A stretch of 64,000 nt of DNA from assembly GCF_002954405.1 (NCBI RefSeq), contig NZ_MQWC01000004.1, positions 2,035,909-2,099,908 of the forward strand, given 5' to 3'. The notes beneath the pieces are model-generated. The model saw nothing but the letters and a program-made list of their open reading frames with translations, did no database searches and had not been told where the DNA came from. A program made the position numbers and the translations under genes. Shown in pieces: positions 53,878 through 62,390 of this stretch. The stretch comes from Salinibacter sp. 10B (lineage in GTDB: Bacteria > Bacteroidota > Rhodothermia > Rhodothermales > Salinibacteraceae). How positions within the stretch are numbered: the stretch's first letter is position 1; each line of letters starts with the position of its first letter.

Positions 53878-55152
53878 CTACGGCAGAACCGCATCGATCA
53901 CGTCGCTGATCTCCTCGTCGTTGGCATCGCTGTAGAAGTACTCCTGAGCGTTTGTGATCGTGTGGTTCATGATCGAGCGTCCGCACATCGACCCCGAGCA
54001 TCCGCTCGTAATCGAGTGTCCGTGGTGCCCGCCAATCAGGTGACCGACCTCGTGGGTGAGGATCAGTCGATTGATGTGCAGACTCCGGGAGGAAAGCACC
54101 TCGCTGAAGAGGTGATTGTCCCCACTGCCTCCGCCCCATCCTCCGCTCGGCGACCCGATCCCTCCGGCCCGGCCGGCAAGGCCGTTCACGTCGTACCCAA
54201 CCAGAAACAGGTGCATTTGCTTCTCCGAAAGGGAGTGAATCAGGAAGTAATTCGGATCCTCCAGCTGGTTAATCAGCGTACCGTGACTGGTGGTGGACGG
54301 CCCGCCGGACACCCAGACCTCCTGTCCGGCAATGCTCAGATCCAGACGCCACGTGTCGCTAGAGATCGGTTCGATGAGCCCATCGGTAATCTGCGCGGCC
54401 AGGAACAGGCTCTCCTGACGACGCCACACAGTGTTCGGATCCGCGTCGTGGAAGTTGACATCTCCGTCCAACACCACACTGGCCGACGCATCGACGTTCA
54501 ACTTCGCGCGTCCCTGTCGGTCGCCGTTCGTATCCGCTGAGTCGTAAACGTCTCCGTCCCCGATCTCAAAATCCCTGGTATGTTCGATATTGTAGACTAC
54601 GTGGAAATTGGGGTAATCGTCGGTCTGGAGCACGTGGTTGACCGACTGGATGTAGCTGAGCCCAAAATCGGAGTGGCGCAGAACCCCGCGGAGCATCGTC
54701 TGCTCGTCATCGAGAATGGTGACGCCCCCCAACCGGCGCGCATTGTCCTGCCCCCCGAGGAGGTAGCTCTGTTCGGGAGGCAGACGGACCGTCTCGTAGG
54801 TCTCGGGTCCCTCCCGCAAAATGCCGGTCTCGACGCTGTCGGGACGAAGATCGGCCGGCCGACTCCGGAAGGTCGTCTCGACCACCTCGTTCTCCGGGGT
54901 GACGAGCGGAAGCGTCGTTTCTCCAGACTCAAGCTCCTGTACTACCTCGCCAACGCTGATCTTCCGAACCTGTAGCTCGGCAACCTGCGCTCCGAAGGCG
55001 TCCTGTACTCGGCTCGCAAGCTCCTCGCTCGAAATGTCCCCGGGGTGTTGATCCTCGCCTTCCTCCTGCGTAGCGACTGTGTCACATCCTATCGCAGCGA
55101 AAAGAATGACGAATAGGAAAAGCAGTCCGAATGTACTTGGTCGCTTATACAT
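53878..55152 (-). CDS. Metzincin-like zinc metalloprotease lipoprotein (424 aa)
   Basis: A surface or periplasmic protease candidate. Lipobox in the signal region (LFAAIGC). The central half has no recognised domain. Near the C-terminus is the extended zinc motif HEVGHLIGGHHG (HExxHxxGxxH) followed after about 20 residues by a Met-turn (GRSIMNHT), as in metzincins. Cysteines flank the motif (SGCSGSMCG). A Gly/Ser-rich segment GIGSPSGGWGGGSGDN precedes the protease core. The start is placed at ATG 55152 (MYKRPSTFGLL); the ATG at 55164 adds only four residues. A strong terminator follows at 53778-53815. Confidence 0.82.
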   Translation of the reverse strand: MYKRPSTFGLLFLFVILFAAIGCDTVATQEEGEDQHPGDISSEELASRVQDAFGAQVAELQVRKISVGEVVQELESGETTLPLVTPENEVVETTFRSRPADLRPDSVETGILREGPETYETVRLPPEQSYLLGGQDNARRLGGVTILDDEQTMLRGVLRHSDFGLSYIQSVNHVLQTDDYPNFHVVYNIEHTRDFEIGDGDVYDSADTNGDRQGRAKLNVDASASVVLDGDVNFHDADPNTVWRRQESLFLAAQITDGLIEPISSDTWRLDLSIAGQEVWVSGGPSTTSHGTLINQLEDPNYFLIHSLSEKQMHLFLVGYDVNGLAGRAGGIGSPSGGWGGGSGDNHLFSEVLSSRSLHINRLILTHEVGHLIGGHHGHSITSGCSGSMCGRSIMNHTITNAQEYFYSDANDEEISDVIDAVLP

Positions 55153-55359
55153 AGTGACGTCCACAATCGATGGAATAAGAAACGAACAGCGACCGGTCCC
55201 GGAAACCGGCCCCCAGAAGTGCCTGATCAGGAAGAGGATATCGGCGGCGCCCTCGCCCTCTTAGCACGGGGTTTCCTCCTAAACCCGGACACTGTGCATC
55301 CGAGAGATCGGACAAGCAGCCCGCTTCCATCGGACGGACACCTCTCCGAGGCGCATCCC

Positions 55360-56154
55360 TCAGGGCAGTGAAACGTCGTTCCCGACCACGAATCGGAAGA
55401 AATTGTTGAGCGGCTCCACGCCGGGCCGAAGCGACGAACCGGGCCACTCTACGTTGGTCTGCCGCTCCAGCTCTGCCTCGACAAACGTATGCAACACCGG
55501 ACGGCGCGGACCGGCGCCAAGCTCGTGCTCCGTCTGTTTCTGATCAATGAGCGTCTCGATCGCCTCCCGAACGTCACTCCGGTCCACTGTCGCGTGTAGG
55601 AGCCGACCGAATTCTACCGGTACAGGATCTGATCTGTGTTCGGTCCATCGCACGGCCAGCAGAGCACGAAGAACGTAGAGATACGCCTTGTGGGAAATCG
55701 GCTCCTCGGCAAGATTCTGCTCCGCCACACTCCGGGCCATGCCTCGGTACGCGTGCCCAACCCTTCGAGCCGTGTAGTACTCCGGCAGCAGCGCCCGCCA
55801 TCGGGCCATCACTGCCTCGTCTTGGTGGTACACGATGGGCGACTGCAGCCAATCCAGCAGTGTGGGATTGGCAGACTGGAAGAGGCCGAGTGCTTTGCGC
55901 AGATCCCACCCGTGCACATCGATCGCGTCCGCGATGGGAGGGTCAATCGTATCGTCGCGCTGCTCCAAATCGATGGACAGGTACCACTCTCGCGGATGCA
56001 CGTAGACGACGCGCACGTCGTAGTCGCTATCCTGCGACGGAAAGCCCCACGCCCGACTTCCCGCCTCGCAGGCATAAAGCACTGCGACGTCGTGCTCCCT
56101 CTCGATCCGATCGAGGCGGTCGGCAATCTGGTCGTGGCGCTCGGGGACGTTCAT
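55360..56154 (-). CDS. RlaP-like nucleotidyltransferase (264 aa)
   Basis: A minimal DNA polymerase beta-superfamily nucleotidyltransferase of the RlaP/YcgL (COG3541) group. The nucleotidyltransferase signature GSRAWGFPSQDSDYDVRVVYVHP gives the GS motif and the catalytic Asp pair (DYDV). Other conserved stretches are DVHGWDLRKALGLFQSANPTLLDWLQSPIVY and SHKAYLYVLRALLAVRW. Family members adenylate or extend RNA ends in RNA repair and often sit beside an RNA ligase; no ligase is visible here. Start MNVPERHDQIADRLD at 56154. It is 29 bp after the CapA-like gene, so the two are cotranscribed. Confidence 0.85.
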   Translation of the reverse strand: MNVPERHDQIADRLDRIEREHDVAVLYACEAGSRAWGFPSQDSDYDVRVVYVHPREWYLSIDLEQRDDTIDPPIADAIDVHGWDLRKALGLFQSANPTLLDWLQSPIVYHQDEAVMARWRALLPEYYTARRVGHAYRGMARSVAEQNLAEEPISHKAYLYVLRALLAVRWTEHRSDPVPVEFGRLLHATVDRSDVREAIETLIDQKQTEHELGAGPRRPVLHTFVEAELERQTNVEWPGSSLRPGVEPLNNFFRFVVGNDVSLP

Positions 56155-56183
56155 GATTGTCAGGGGGGAGGGACGAAGACAAC

Positions 56184-57131
56184 TTATCCCTGACCGAGTG
56201 AGGTCGGATCCGTTCCAGCGTCGAGGTCCGCGGCGTCGAACGCTGGACACCGGAATGTGACCCGGCACTGCTGCTGATCTCGATCCAATTCAATCTCGCG
56301 GAAGTCCGCCTGCACGATCTCGGGCGCCCCGTCTCCACTGCGCGCCATCCCCACCTTGAGAATGGCCCCTTCTCCAAGGACCGGCAACTGCTTCCCCGTC
56401 ACAAAATTGCCGAGCGACCACGCCACCAGTCGGTGGTCGTTGTGCCGCTCAAACGGCTGTGGGAGGTGCGTATGGTGTCCTACCACAAGATCATATCCCT
56501 CCGGTGGAACCTGCGAGGGTCGAGGCTGCCGTTCGTGTTCGTATCCCCAGTGGGGAAGGGCCACATGCAGGCCGGGATCGGCGGGCACTCCAGGATCATC
56601 CCGAGCCACCCCCTCATCCGGCCGATTTAGCCACCGGGTCCAGGCCGTGAGCGTCACGTCCTCAGCGAGCCAAAGACGCGGACACTCCTCAGTACCCAAC
56701 CACCGGATGCCGCGCCGATTGAGAAATTCTGTGGTGCGGTGCAGGGCCTCCGGCCCAAAATCCGTCGCGTGGTTGTTGGCCACGGTGAGCACCCATCGGT
56801 CCAGCGGAGCAAGCACGTCGAGCACCTTGACGATGCTCGGCCGATGCTTCATCAGAAACGGCTGCCAGTACCGATCCGAGAACACTCCTTCCAGATTGCC
56901 CACCACAACGTCACAATCGTCAAAAAACGACCGCACGCCTGCCCCAAACTGCACCTCTCGTCCGAACAGGGGGCAGATGTCGCCCACAAAGCCTACCGTC
57001 CGCTCCAATGGTCCCTCTCGTAACCGGAGCGCTCGGTCCAGCGATTTGGGCCGGGGCGGGGGGGAGGAAAAGCGCCGCCGGACCATGGAAAGAAACTCTC
57101 CAACCGGATAGGGACTGAACGGAATGCGCAT
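56184..57131 (-). CDS. CapA-family protein (poly-gamma-glutamate synthesis-like phosphoesterase, 315 aa)
   Basis: A metallophosphatase-like protein of the CapA (PGA_cap) family. Motifs: VGFVGDICPLFG, VVGNLEGVF, LTVANNHATDFG, VALPHWGYEHERQP and VVGHHTHLPQPFERHN, which hold the metal ligands Asp, Asn and His of the calcineurin-like fold. CapA is needed for poly-gamma-glutamate capsules in Bacillus, but many family members work on other polymers; no capsule genes are adjacent. No signal peptide is seen at the chosen start (MRIPFSPYPVGEFL at 57131). Operon with the downstream RlaP-like gene. Confidence 0.88.
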   Translation of the reverse strand: MRIPFSPYPVGEFLSMVRRRFSSPPPRPKSLDRALRLREGPLERTVGFVGDICPLFGREVQFGAGVRSFFDDCDVVVGNLEGVFSDRYWQPFLMKHRPSIVKVLDVLAPLDRWVLTVANNHATDFGPEALHRTTEFLNRRGIRWLGTEECPRLWLAEDVTLTAWTRWLNRPDEGVARDDPGVPADPGLHVALPHWGYEHERQPRPSQVPPEGYDLVVGHHTHLPQPFERHNDHRLVAWSLGNFVTGKQLPVLGEGAILKVGMARSGDGAPEIVQADFREIELDRDQQQCRVTFRCPAFDAADLDAGTDPTSLGQG

Positions 57132-57328
57132 AGCCAATTGGGAGCACGCAGAAATGCGAACGTACGCCCAGAACCCGAGCAGATCGGACGCAGAGCCCCC
57201 GGAGTACGAGCTACATACTCGTACAGCCGAGCCCCCCACCAAGGCCCACGGTCCAGATTTGTGTGCACCAGCATCCTTTCTTCGCCCCCTCAGACAATCC
57301 GCTCCGCTTGTCCCCCGTCGGCAAGACG

Positions 57329-58780
57329 CTACGGAAAGATGCCCATCTGCTGATATGACTGGGCGATCTTGTTGATGGCGCTCACGAACGCCGCCGTTCG
57401 CGTGTCCACATTCTTCTCTTTTCGCACATCCCGAATTTCCGTGTAGGCCTGCGCCATCGTGTCCTCAAGGCCCGAGTTCACGAGATCCCGCTCACTGGCC
57501 CCGAAGCCGACCTGTTCGATAAGCGTCTCCAGTAGATCTTCGTCGAAGTCTTCCGCCGTAAGCTCATCGACGGCGCGGAGGATGCGCTCAGCATTGCGCT
57601 CCTCGAAGCGACGACTCATCCGCCCGTGGCGAACGTGCGAGAGATTGCGAAGCCATTCAAAGTAGGACACCGTGACCCCTCCGGCATTGAGATAAACATC
57701 CGGAATCATGAGCACGCCCTTCTCCTGCAATATATCGTCGGCCTGAGAGGTTACAGGCCCGTTGGCCGCCTCGGCCACAATGCTGGCCTGGATGCGGGGA
57801 GCATTATCGGTCGTGATGACCCCTTCGAGGGCGGCAGGAATGAGAATGTCGCACGGCAACTCGAGCGCCTTGGCAGAGGTCTCGATGTCTTCGGCGCCCG
57901 GAAAGTCGAGAATGGAGCCGGTCTCTTCTCGGTGGGCCACCACATCGTCGACCGATAGCCCAGTAGGATCGTGAATGGCCCCCTCGATCTCCGCAATGCC
58001 TACGATATTGGCCCCGCCCTCTTCTTCAAGAATCTTGGCGGCGTGATAGCCGACATTGCCGAGCCCCTGCACCACGATGTCCTTGTTTTCCAGGCCCGGC
58101 GCGAGCCCCAATTCCTGCATGTCCTCTTCGAAGCTGCAGGCCTCTCGGATGCCGTAATAGACGCCGCGCCCGGTGGCCTCAGTACGCCCCCGCACGCCTC
58201 CCTGTCCCACCGGCTTCCCGGTCACGCACGCCAGGGAATTGAGATCGTCATCTCCGATCTGATGCATCGTGTCCATGATCCACGACATCTCGCGCTCCCC
58301 GGTGCCGTAATCGGGCGCCGGCACGTCGGTCCCCGGCCCAATGAAGTCCTTTCGGGACAGCTCGAACGTGTAGCGACGCGTGATGCGCTCCAGCTCGTCC
58401 TGCGAATAGTTGCGCGCATCGATGCACACCCCTCCCTTTGCCCCTCCAAACGGCACGTCCACAATCGCACATTTGTAACTCATGAGGGCCGACAAGGCCA
58501 TCACCTCGTCCACGTTCACATTGGGCGCGTACCGAATGCCGCCCTTCGTGGGCTTTTTGTGGTGACTGTGCTCGGCCCGGTAGCCTCGAATGACTTGAAT
58601 GGTGCCGTCATCCCGCTTGATGGGAAACTCGAAGCGGATGATGTTGTCGCAGGCACGAATCTGGTAAAGCACCCCCAGTGGATGCTCGGTCTGCTCGGCG
58701 GCATTCCCGAACATGCGATTTACCTGACCGAAAAAGCCGAGCGACGATTCGTCTTGGGCGGGCGGGGACTCTGTGTTCAT
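57329..58780 (-). CDS. Glutamate dehydrogenase (Glu/Leu/Phe/Val family, 483 aa)
   Basis: Interconverts glutamate and 2-oxoglutarate plus ammonia with NAD(P)(H). Motifs: PTKGGIRY, VPFGGAKGGV with the catalytic Lys, TDVPAPDYGTGEREMSWIMD, and the Rossmann motif VVQGLGNVGYHAAKIL. Residues after about 400 (RILRAVDELTAEDFDEDLLETLIEQ..., ending YQQMGIFP) form the usual C-terminal return to the first domain. It is about 50 residues longer than typical hexameric enzymes, mainly by a longer C-terminal region. Start MNTESPPAQDES at 58780; MQMNTE at 58786 is equally possible. Cofactor preference is not read with confidence. Alone, downstream of a MATE gene on the same strand. Confidence 0.93.
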   Translation of the reverse strand: MNTESPPAQDESSLGFFGQVNRMFGNAAEQTEHPLGVLYQIRACDNIIRFEFPIKRDDGTIQVIRGYRAEHSHHKKPTKGGIRYAPNVNVDEVMALSALMSYKCAIVDVPFGGAKGGVCIDARNYSQDELERITRRYTFELSRKDFIGPGTDVPAPDYGTGEREMSWIMDTMHQIGDDDLNSLACVTGKPVGQGGVRGRTEATGRGVYYGIREACSFEEDMQELGLAPGLENKDIVVQGLGNVGYHAAKILEEEGGANIVGIAEIEGAIHDPTGLSVDDVVAHREETGSILDFPGAEDIETSAKALELPCDILIPAALEGVITTDNAPRIQASIVAEAANGPVTSQADDILQEKGVLMIPDVYLNAGGVTVSYFEWLRNLSHVRHGRMSRRFEERNAERILRAVDELTAEDFDEDLLETLIEQVGFGASERDLVNSGLEDTMAQAYTEIRDVRKEKNVDTRTAAFVSAINKIAQSYQQMGIFP

Positions 58781-58967
58781 TTGCATGAAGCGAAGGACAA
58801 ATTTCGGGGATGCGAACACGTTCATGAAAGCGACGAGTCGTGCAAACTGCAAGCGCTTCCAACGCACCGAATGGAATTTGAGAGAGTCCTTCATCGTCGG
58901 CCGTCGAGATGGTTCTCGGAACCGGGAATCTCCCAATTGCCGGACGCTCGCCCCCCAAACGGGGACT

Positions 58968-60413
58968 CTATGCCGGCGACGGTTCGCCCAGATCCGGTCC
59001 GTCCGCCGACGACACGCGGACGTCGGCCCCCGAAGGCGCGCTCCGAAGCTGTGTCACCTGCCGCTGGAAGCGCCAGACAAGAAGAACCGCGGCCGCGGCG
59101 AGGCCGAGAACGAGTCCCCACCAAAGGCCGTGGGGACCGCCGCTCCCCTGAATGCCCCAAAAGTATCCGGTCGTAAGCCCCACGCCCCAGTACGTAACCG
59201 CCGCGATGCCCATGGGTACCCGCGTATCCTTCAGGCCCTGGAGCGCCCCGTGGGCCGCCACCTGAAGCCCATCCACCACCTGAAAGACCGCCGCGACGCC
59301 CAGAAGCTCGATCGCCAGCCGGACGACCGGTGTATTTTCGGCAGCCGAGAGGTCGAGATAAAGCCCCACGATCGACCGTGGAAACAACAAGAAGCACACG
59401 GCAGTGGCCCCCATGAACACCACGGCCAGCCCCATGGCCACAGCGCCGGCGCGCTGCACCCCGTCTGCATCCGACGCCCCGGCGGCCTGTCCCACCCGCA
59501 CCGATCCCGCCATTCCAATGCCGAGCGGCACCATAAACGTGAACGCCGCACACTGCAGCGCCACCTGATGGGCGGCAAGCGCCGTGGTGCCCACCGTTCC
59601 CATAAGAACGGTCGTCACCATAAACAGGCTCGACTCGATGCCCCGACTCGTTCCCATCGGCACCCCAATCCGAAGCAACTCCCACAGATACGTCGGATCC
59701 GGCGTTCGGATGCGCGCAAACACTTGATGCTCCGCAAACGGCGGCATCCGATGCACCAATAAGGCCAGCGCGCCGAAGAGGCAGGAAAAGACAATGGTGC
59801 TTGCCCAGCCCGTCCCCGCCAAGCCGAGGGCCGGAAACCCCAAACGGCCAAACATAAGGACTTCGTTGGCAACGATATTGAGCCCCACCCCCACGAGGGC
59901 TATAATCGTAACTGGAAGCGGACGCGACAACCCCTCCACAAAGCTTCGGAGCGCCGCAAACCCCAGAAACGGAAAAACGCCCCAGCGAACGGCCCACAGA
60001 TACGCCATCGCTCCTTCCGTGACCTCTTTCCCTTGCCCCGTCCACCGGAGGATCGGCTCCATTCCACTCAGGAGGAGCACCATGGGAACGCTCAGTCCCA
60101 GCGCCAGCCAAAGGCCCTGCCGCACGCTTCGTGCCGCCACGTTGGGCTCCCGAGCCCCCACGGCCTGTGATACCATCGGGCCCACGGCTCGCACCGTCCC
60201 CATTCCCAAAACGACCAGGAAGAAAAAGGTCGTATGCCCAAGCGCCACGCCCGCGAGGGCCTCCGGCCCAAGGCGCCCCACCATCACCGTATCGACGAAG
60301 CTCATCGAGATGTGTGCGAGCTGGGCCGCGACCACCGGCCCGGCCAACCGAAGCGTTGCCGAGAGCTCACGAAACGTCGATGATGGAGCGTCCACAGGAT
60401 CGATGGGGAGCAA
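58968..60413 (-). CDS. MATE-family multidrug/metabolite exporter (481 aa)
   Basis: A 12-helix Na+- or H+-driven exporter. The first half shows AGPVVAAQLAHISMSFVDTVMVGRLGPEALAGVALGHTTFFF, the MATE consensus around helices 1-2, and the second half repeats it as VVAAVFQVVDGLQVAAHGALQGLKDTRVP with LEVIGVAAV-like helices. The length and the internal duplication fit the family. Its substrate is unknown; DinF- and NorM-like members move drugs or cationic dyes. The C-terminus has a charged loop RFQRQVTQLRSAPSGADVRV. Start at ATG 60413. Runs toward the glutamate dehydrogenase gene, 187 bp apart. Confidence 0.92.
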   Translation of the reverse strand: MLPIDPVDAPSSTFRELSATLRLAGPVVAAQLAHISMSFVDTVMVGRLGPEALAGVALGHTTFFFLVVLGMGTVRAVGPMVSQAVGAREPNVAARSVRQGLWLALGLSVPMVLLLSGMEPILRWTGQGKEVTEGAMAYLWAVRWGVFPFLGFAALRSFVEGLSRPLPVTIIALVGVGLNIVANEVLMFGRLGFPALGLAGTGWASTIVFSCLFGALALLVHRMPPFAEHQVFARIRTPDPTYLWELLRIGVPMGTSRGIESSLFMVTTVLMGTVGTTALAAHQVALQCAAFTFMVPLGIGMAGSVRVGQAAGASDADGVQRAGAVAMGLAVVFMGATAVCFLLFPRSIVGLYLDLSAAENTPVVRLAIELLGVAAVFQVVDGLQVAAHGALQGLKDTRVPMGIAAVTYWGVGLTTGYFWGIQGSGGPHGLWWGLVLGLAAAAVLLVWRFQRQVTQLRSAPSGADVRVSSADGPDLGEPSPA

Positions 60414-60764
60414 AAGTGAAACAAACGTCTGTAACTTCAGACTACAGCTCTTCCGTTGTCAGGCCGGCGTGTCGTACGCACAGAATCAACCCGGCGTTCG
60501 TCTTCGCCGCGTCGCGTATCGTGATCACACGCGATCTTTGGTCGTGCGCAGCCTCCGACGGTCCGATTTGAACCGGATAGAAACGGGGGCTTTCTTTCCA
60601 TCTCCCGTGCCGTCCCAGAGATTCCGCTTGATAAATTCCGTCAATACGAGTATCTCCGTATTGCCTCCTTCCTTTTCCTTTTTCGTAGATTGTTGAAAGG
60701 AAGAACGAACTGAAGGGCCTTGCCGCTCTGGAACGACCCGTTTGAGTGTCATTCTGACCTCGCT
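60414..60764. other. Divergent intergenic region before the signalling cluster
   Basis: About 350 bp between the MATE gene and the histidine kinase gene, presumably with both promoters. A 7-bp inverted repeat TTCCTTT/AAAGGAA lies at 60675-60702, about 60 bp before the kinase start; a TAGATTGT element inside it is only loosely like TAnnTTTG. No gene seen. Confidence 0.35.
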
Positions 60765-61870
60765 ATGACCGATGCTGCCCATCCTCCGGCTCGGCAAATC
60801 GTAGCCACCCTGCCCCTTCCTCTCCTCATCCTGGACGGCAATCTCAAAATTCGAGACGCCAATCCCGAATTCGTACACACCTTTTCCGTCCCTCTCGAGG
60901 AGGCACTCGGAATGCCCCTTTACGAGATGGGAGACGGCCACTTTGACACCTCCCCATTACGCACGGCCCTGGAACGTCTGGTCGAACACGGAGAGCCGTT
61001 CGAGCGAGTGGAACTGGATCGTTCCGCCGACGAGCAGGACTCCGAGTTCTTTCAGGTCCGGGGGCGCAGGATGGTCACGGACGACGGCCCCTCCGACCAC
61101 ATTCTCCTCGCCATGCGAGAGGTCACAGAACGAAAACGACTGGAGGAAAAGCGGCGACGTCATGCCGAACAGCTGGCGCGCTCCAACCGAGATCTGGAGG
61201 AGTTTGCTCGAGTGGCCTCGCACGACCTTCAAGAACCCCTTCGAATGGTGTCGAGCTACCTTCAACTGCTCGACCGGCAGTACGAGGAGCACCTTCCGGA
61301 CAAGGCACAGGAGTTCATCGCCTATGCGGTCGACGGTGCCAACCGGATGAAGGCACTGATTAACGGCCTCCTGCAGTATTCGCGGGTCGGGCGAAAGGAG
61401 GGCCAGTTCAAAACTGTCAATCTCAACGAATTGCTGGACGGCGTTTTACAGGATCTCAGCCGCCGGATCGAAGAGCAGAACGGCACCGTCCGCCGGACAA
61501 CGCTCCCAACGACGTTCGGCAACCCCGATCAGCTACGGCGCGTCTTTCAGAATCTGATCGAAAATGCCCTTGTGTATTCGGGAGACGCCCCTCCTCGGAT
61601 CTACGTAGAGGGGGAGGAAGACGACGACGGGGTGCACCTAATCGTCCGTGATGAGGGCCTTGGCATTCCCGAAGACGGACGGAAAAAATCTTCCGGATCT
61701 TCAGTCAAGTAGACCCCCATGGTACCGGAACGGATGGGTCCGGGATGGGGCTTGCCCTCTGCAAACGGATCGTCGAACGTCACGACGGACAAATCTGGGT
61801 CGACTCAGAGGTGGGGGAGGGCTCTGCGTTCCACTTCACCTGTCACTTATCTCCACACGCGGTCTCATGA
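60765..61870 (+). pseudogene. PAS-domain histidine kinase with a -1 frameshift at an A6 run
   Basis: Sensor kinase of a two-component system, with no membrane segment, so cytoplasmic. Residues 1-110 form a PAS domain; a short coiled-coil (TERKRLEEKRRRHAEQLARSNRDLEEF) follows; HisKA has the phosphorylated His153 in VASHDLQEPLRM; then the ATPase domain begins (NLIENALVYSGDA, RDEGLGIPED). In the zero frame translation stops at 61712 right after the G1 box (315 aa). Immediately before the stop is CGG AAA AAA TCT (A6 at 61683-61688). A -1 shift there restores the reading frame: IFRIFSQVDPHGTGTDGSGMG..., the F and G2 boxes, ending at TGA 61868-61870 (368 aa in total). The restored stop overlaps the start of the next gene as ATGA. 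Either the gene is broken, the base is a sequence error, or slippage produces the full kinase. Confidence 0.8.
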
Positions 61871-62349
61871 ATTCCTCTTCCCGCACGTCCTCTTCCGGCG
61901 ACTCGACATCCGGTCGCCCGGTGCGCATCCTGCTCGTGGAGGACAATCCGGCCGATGTGCGCCTAACCCGTGAAATGCTGCGCGAGTCAAAGGTGCAGAA
62001 CGACCTGCTCGTGGCCCACACGGCGGAGGAAGCCGAAGAAATTCTTGGACTTACCGAGGGAGCCGATCAACCCCGTCCCGACCTGGTACTGCTCGACATC
62101 GACCTGCCAGTGAAAAGCGGACACCAGCTTCTCTCGGAAATTAAGTCGGACGCCCAACTCCGCCGCATTCCCGTCGTGATGCTCACCGGCTCGGAAGCAG
62201 AGGAGGACATCGTGAAAAGCTACGACGAATACGCGAACGCATACGTCACGAAGCCCATCGACCTAAACGAAATCTCAAGGGTCGTCGATGCCATCGAGAA
62301 TTTTTGGTTTCAAGTGGTTCGTCTTCCGTCGGAGCCCGAATCCTCCTAG
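61867..62349 (+). CDS. Rcp1-like single-domain response regulator (160 aa)
   Basis: Receiver protein without an output domain. RILLVEDNPADVRLTREMLRES gives the acidic pair, LVLLDIDLP the phosphorylated Asp (VLLDI), VVMLTGSEAEED the Thr, and the Lys is in YVTKPIDLNEIS. The pattern EDNPADVRLTREML is typical of the Rcp1 group that partners with phytochrome-like or PAS kinases. The start ATG 61867 overlaps the stop of the frame-restored kinase (ATGA), strong evidence that the two are translationally coupled and that the kinase frame normally extends to 61870. Ser-rich N-terminal extension of about 18 residues. Confidence 0.9.
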   Translation: MNSSSRTSSSGDSTSGRPVRILLVEDNPADVRLTREMLRESKVQNDLLVAHTAEEAEEILGLTEGADQPRPDLVLLDIDLPVKSGHQLLSEIKSDAQLRRIPVVMLTGSEAEEDIVKSYDEYANAYVTKPIDLNEISRVVDAIENFWFQVVRLPSEPESS

Positions 62350-62390
62350 CACTTCGGATCGCCTTCTTTCTCATTGCAATGTGAGCCCTA

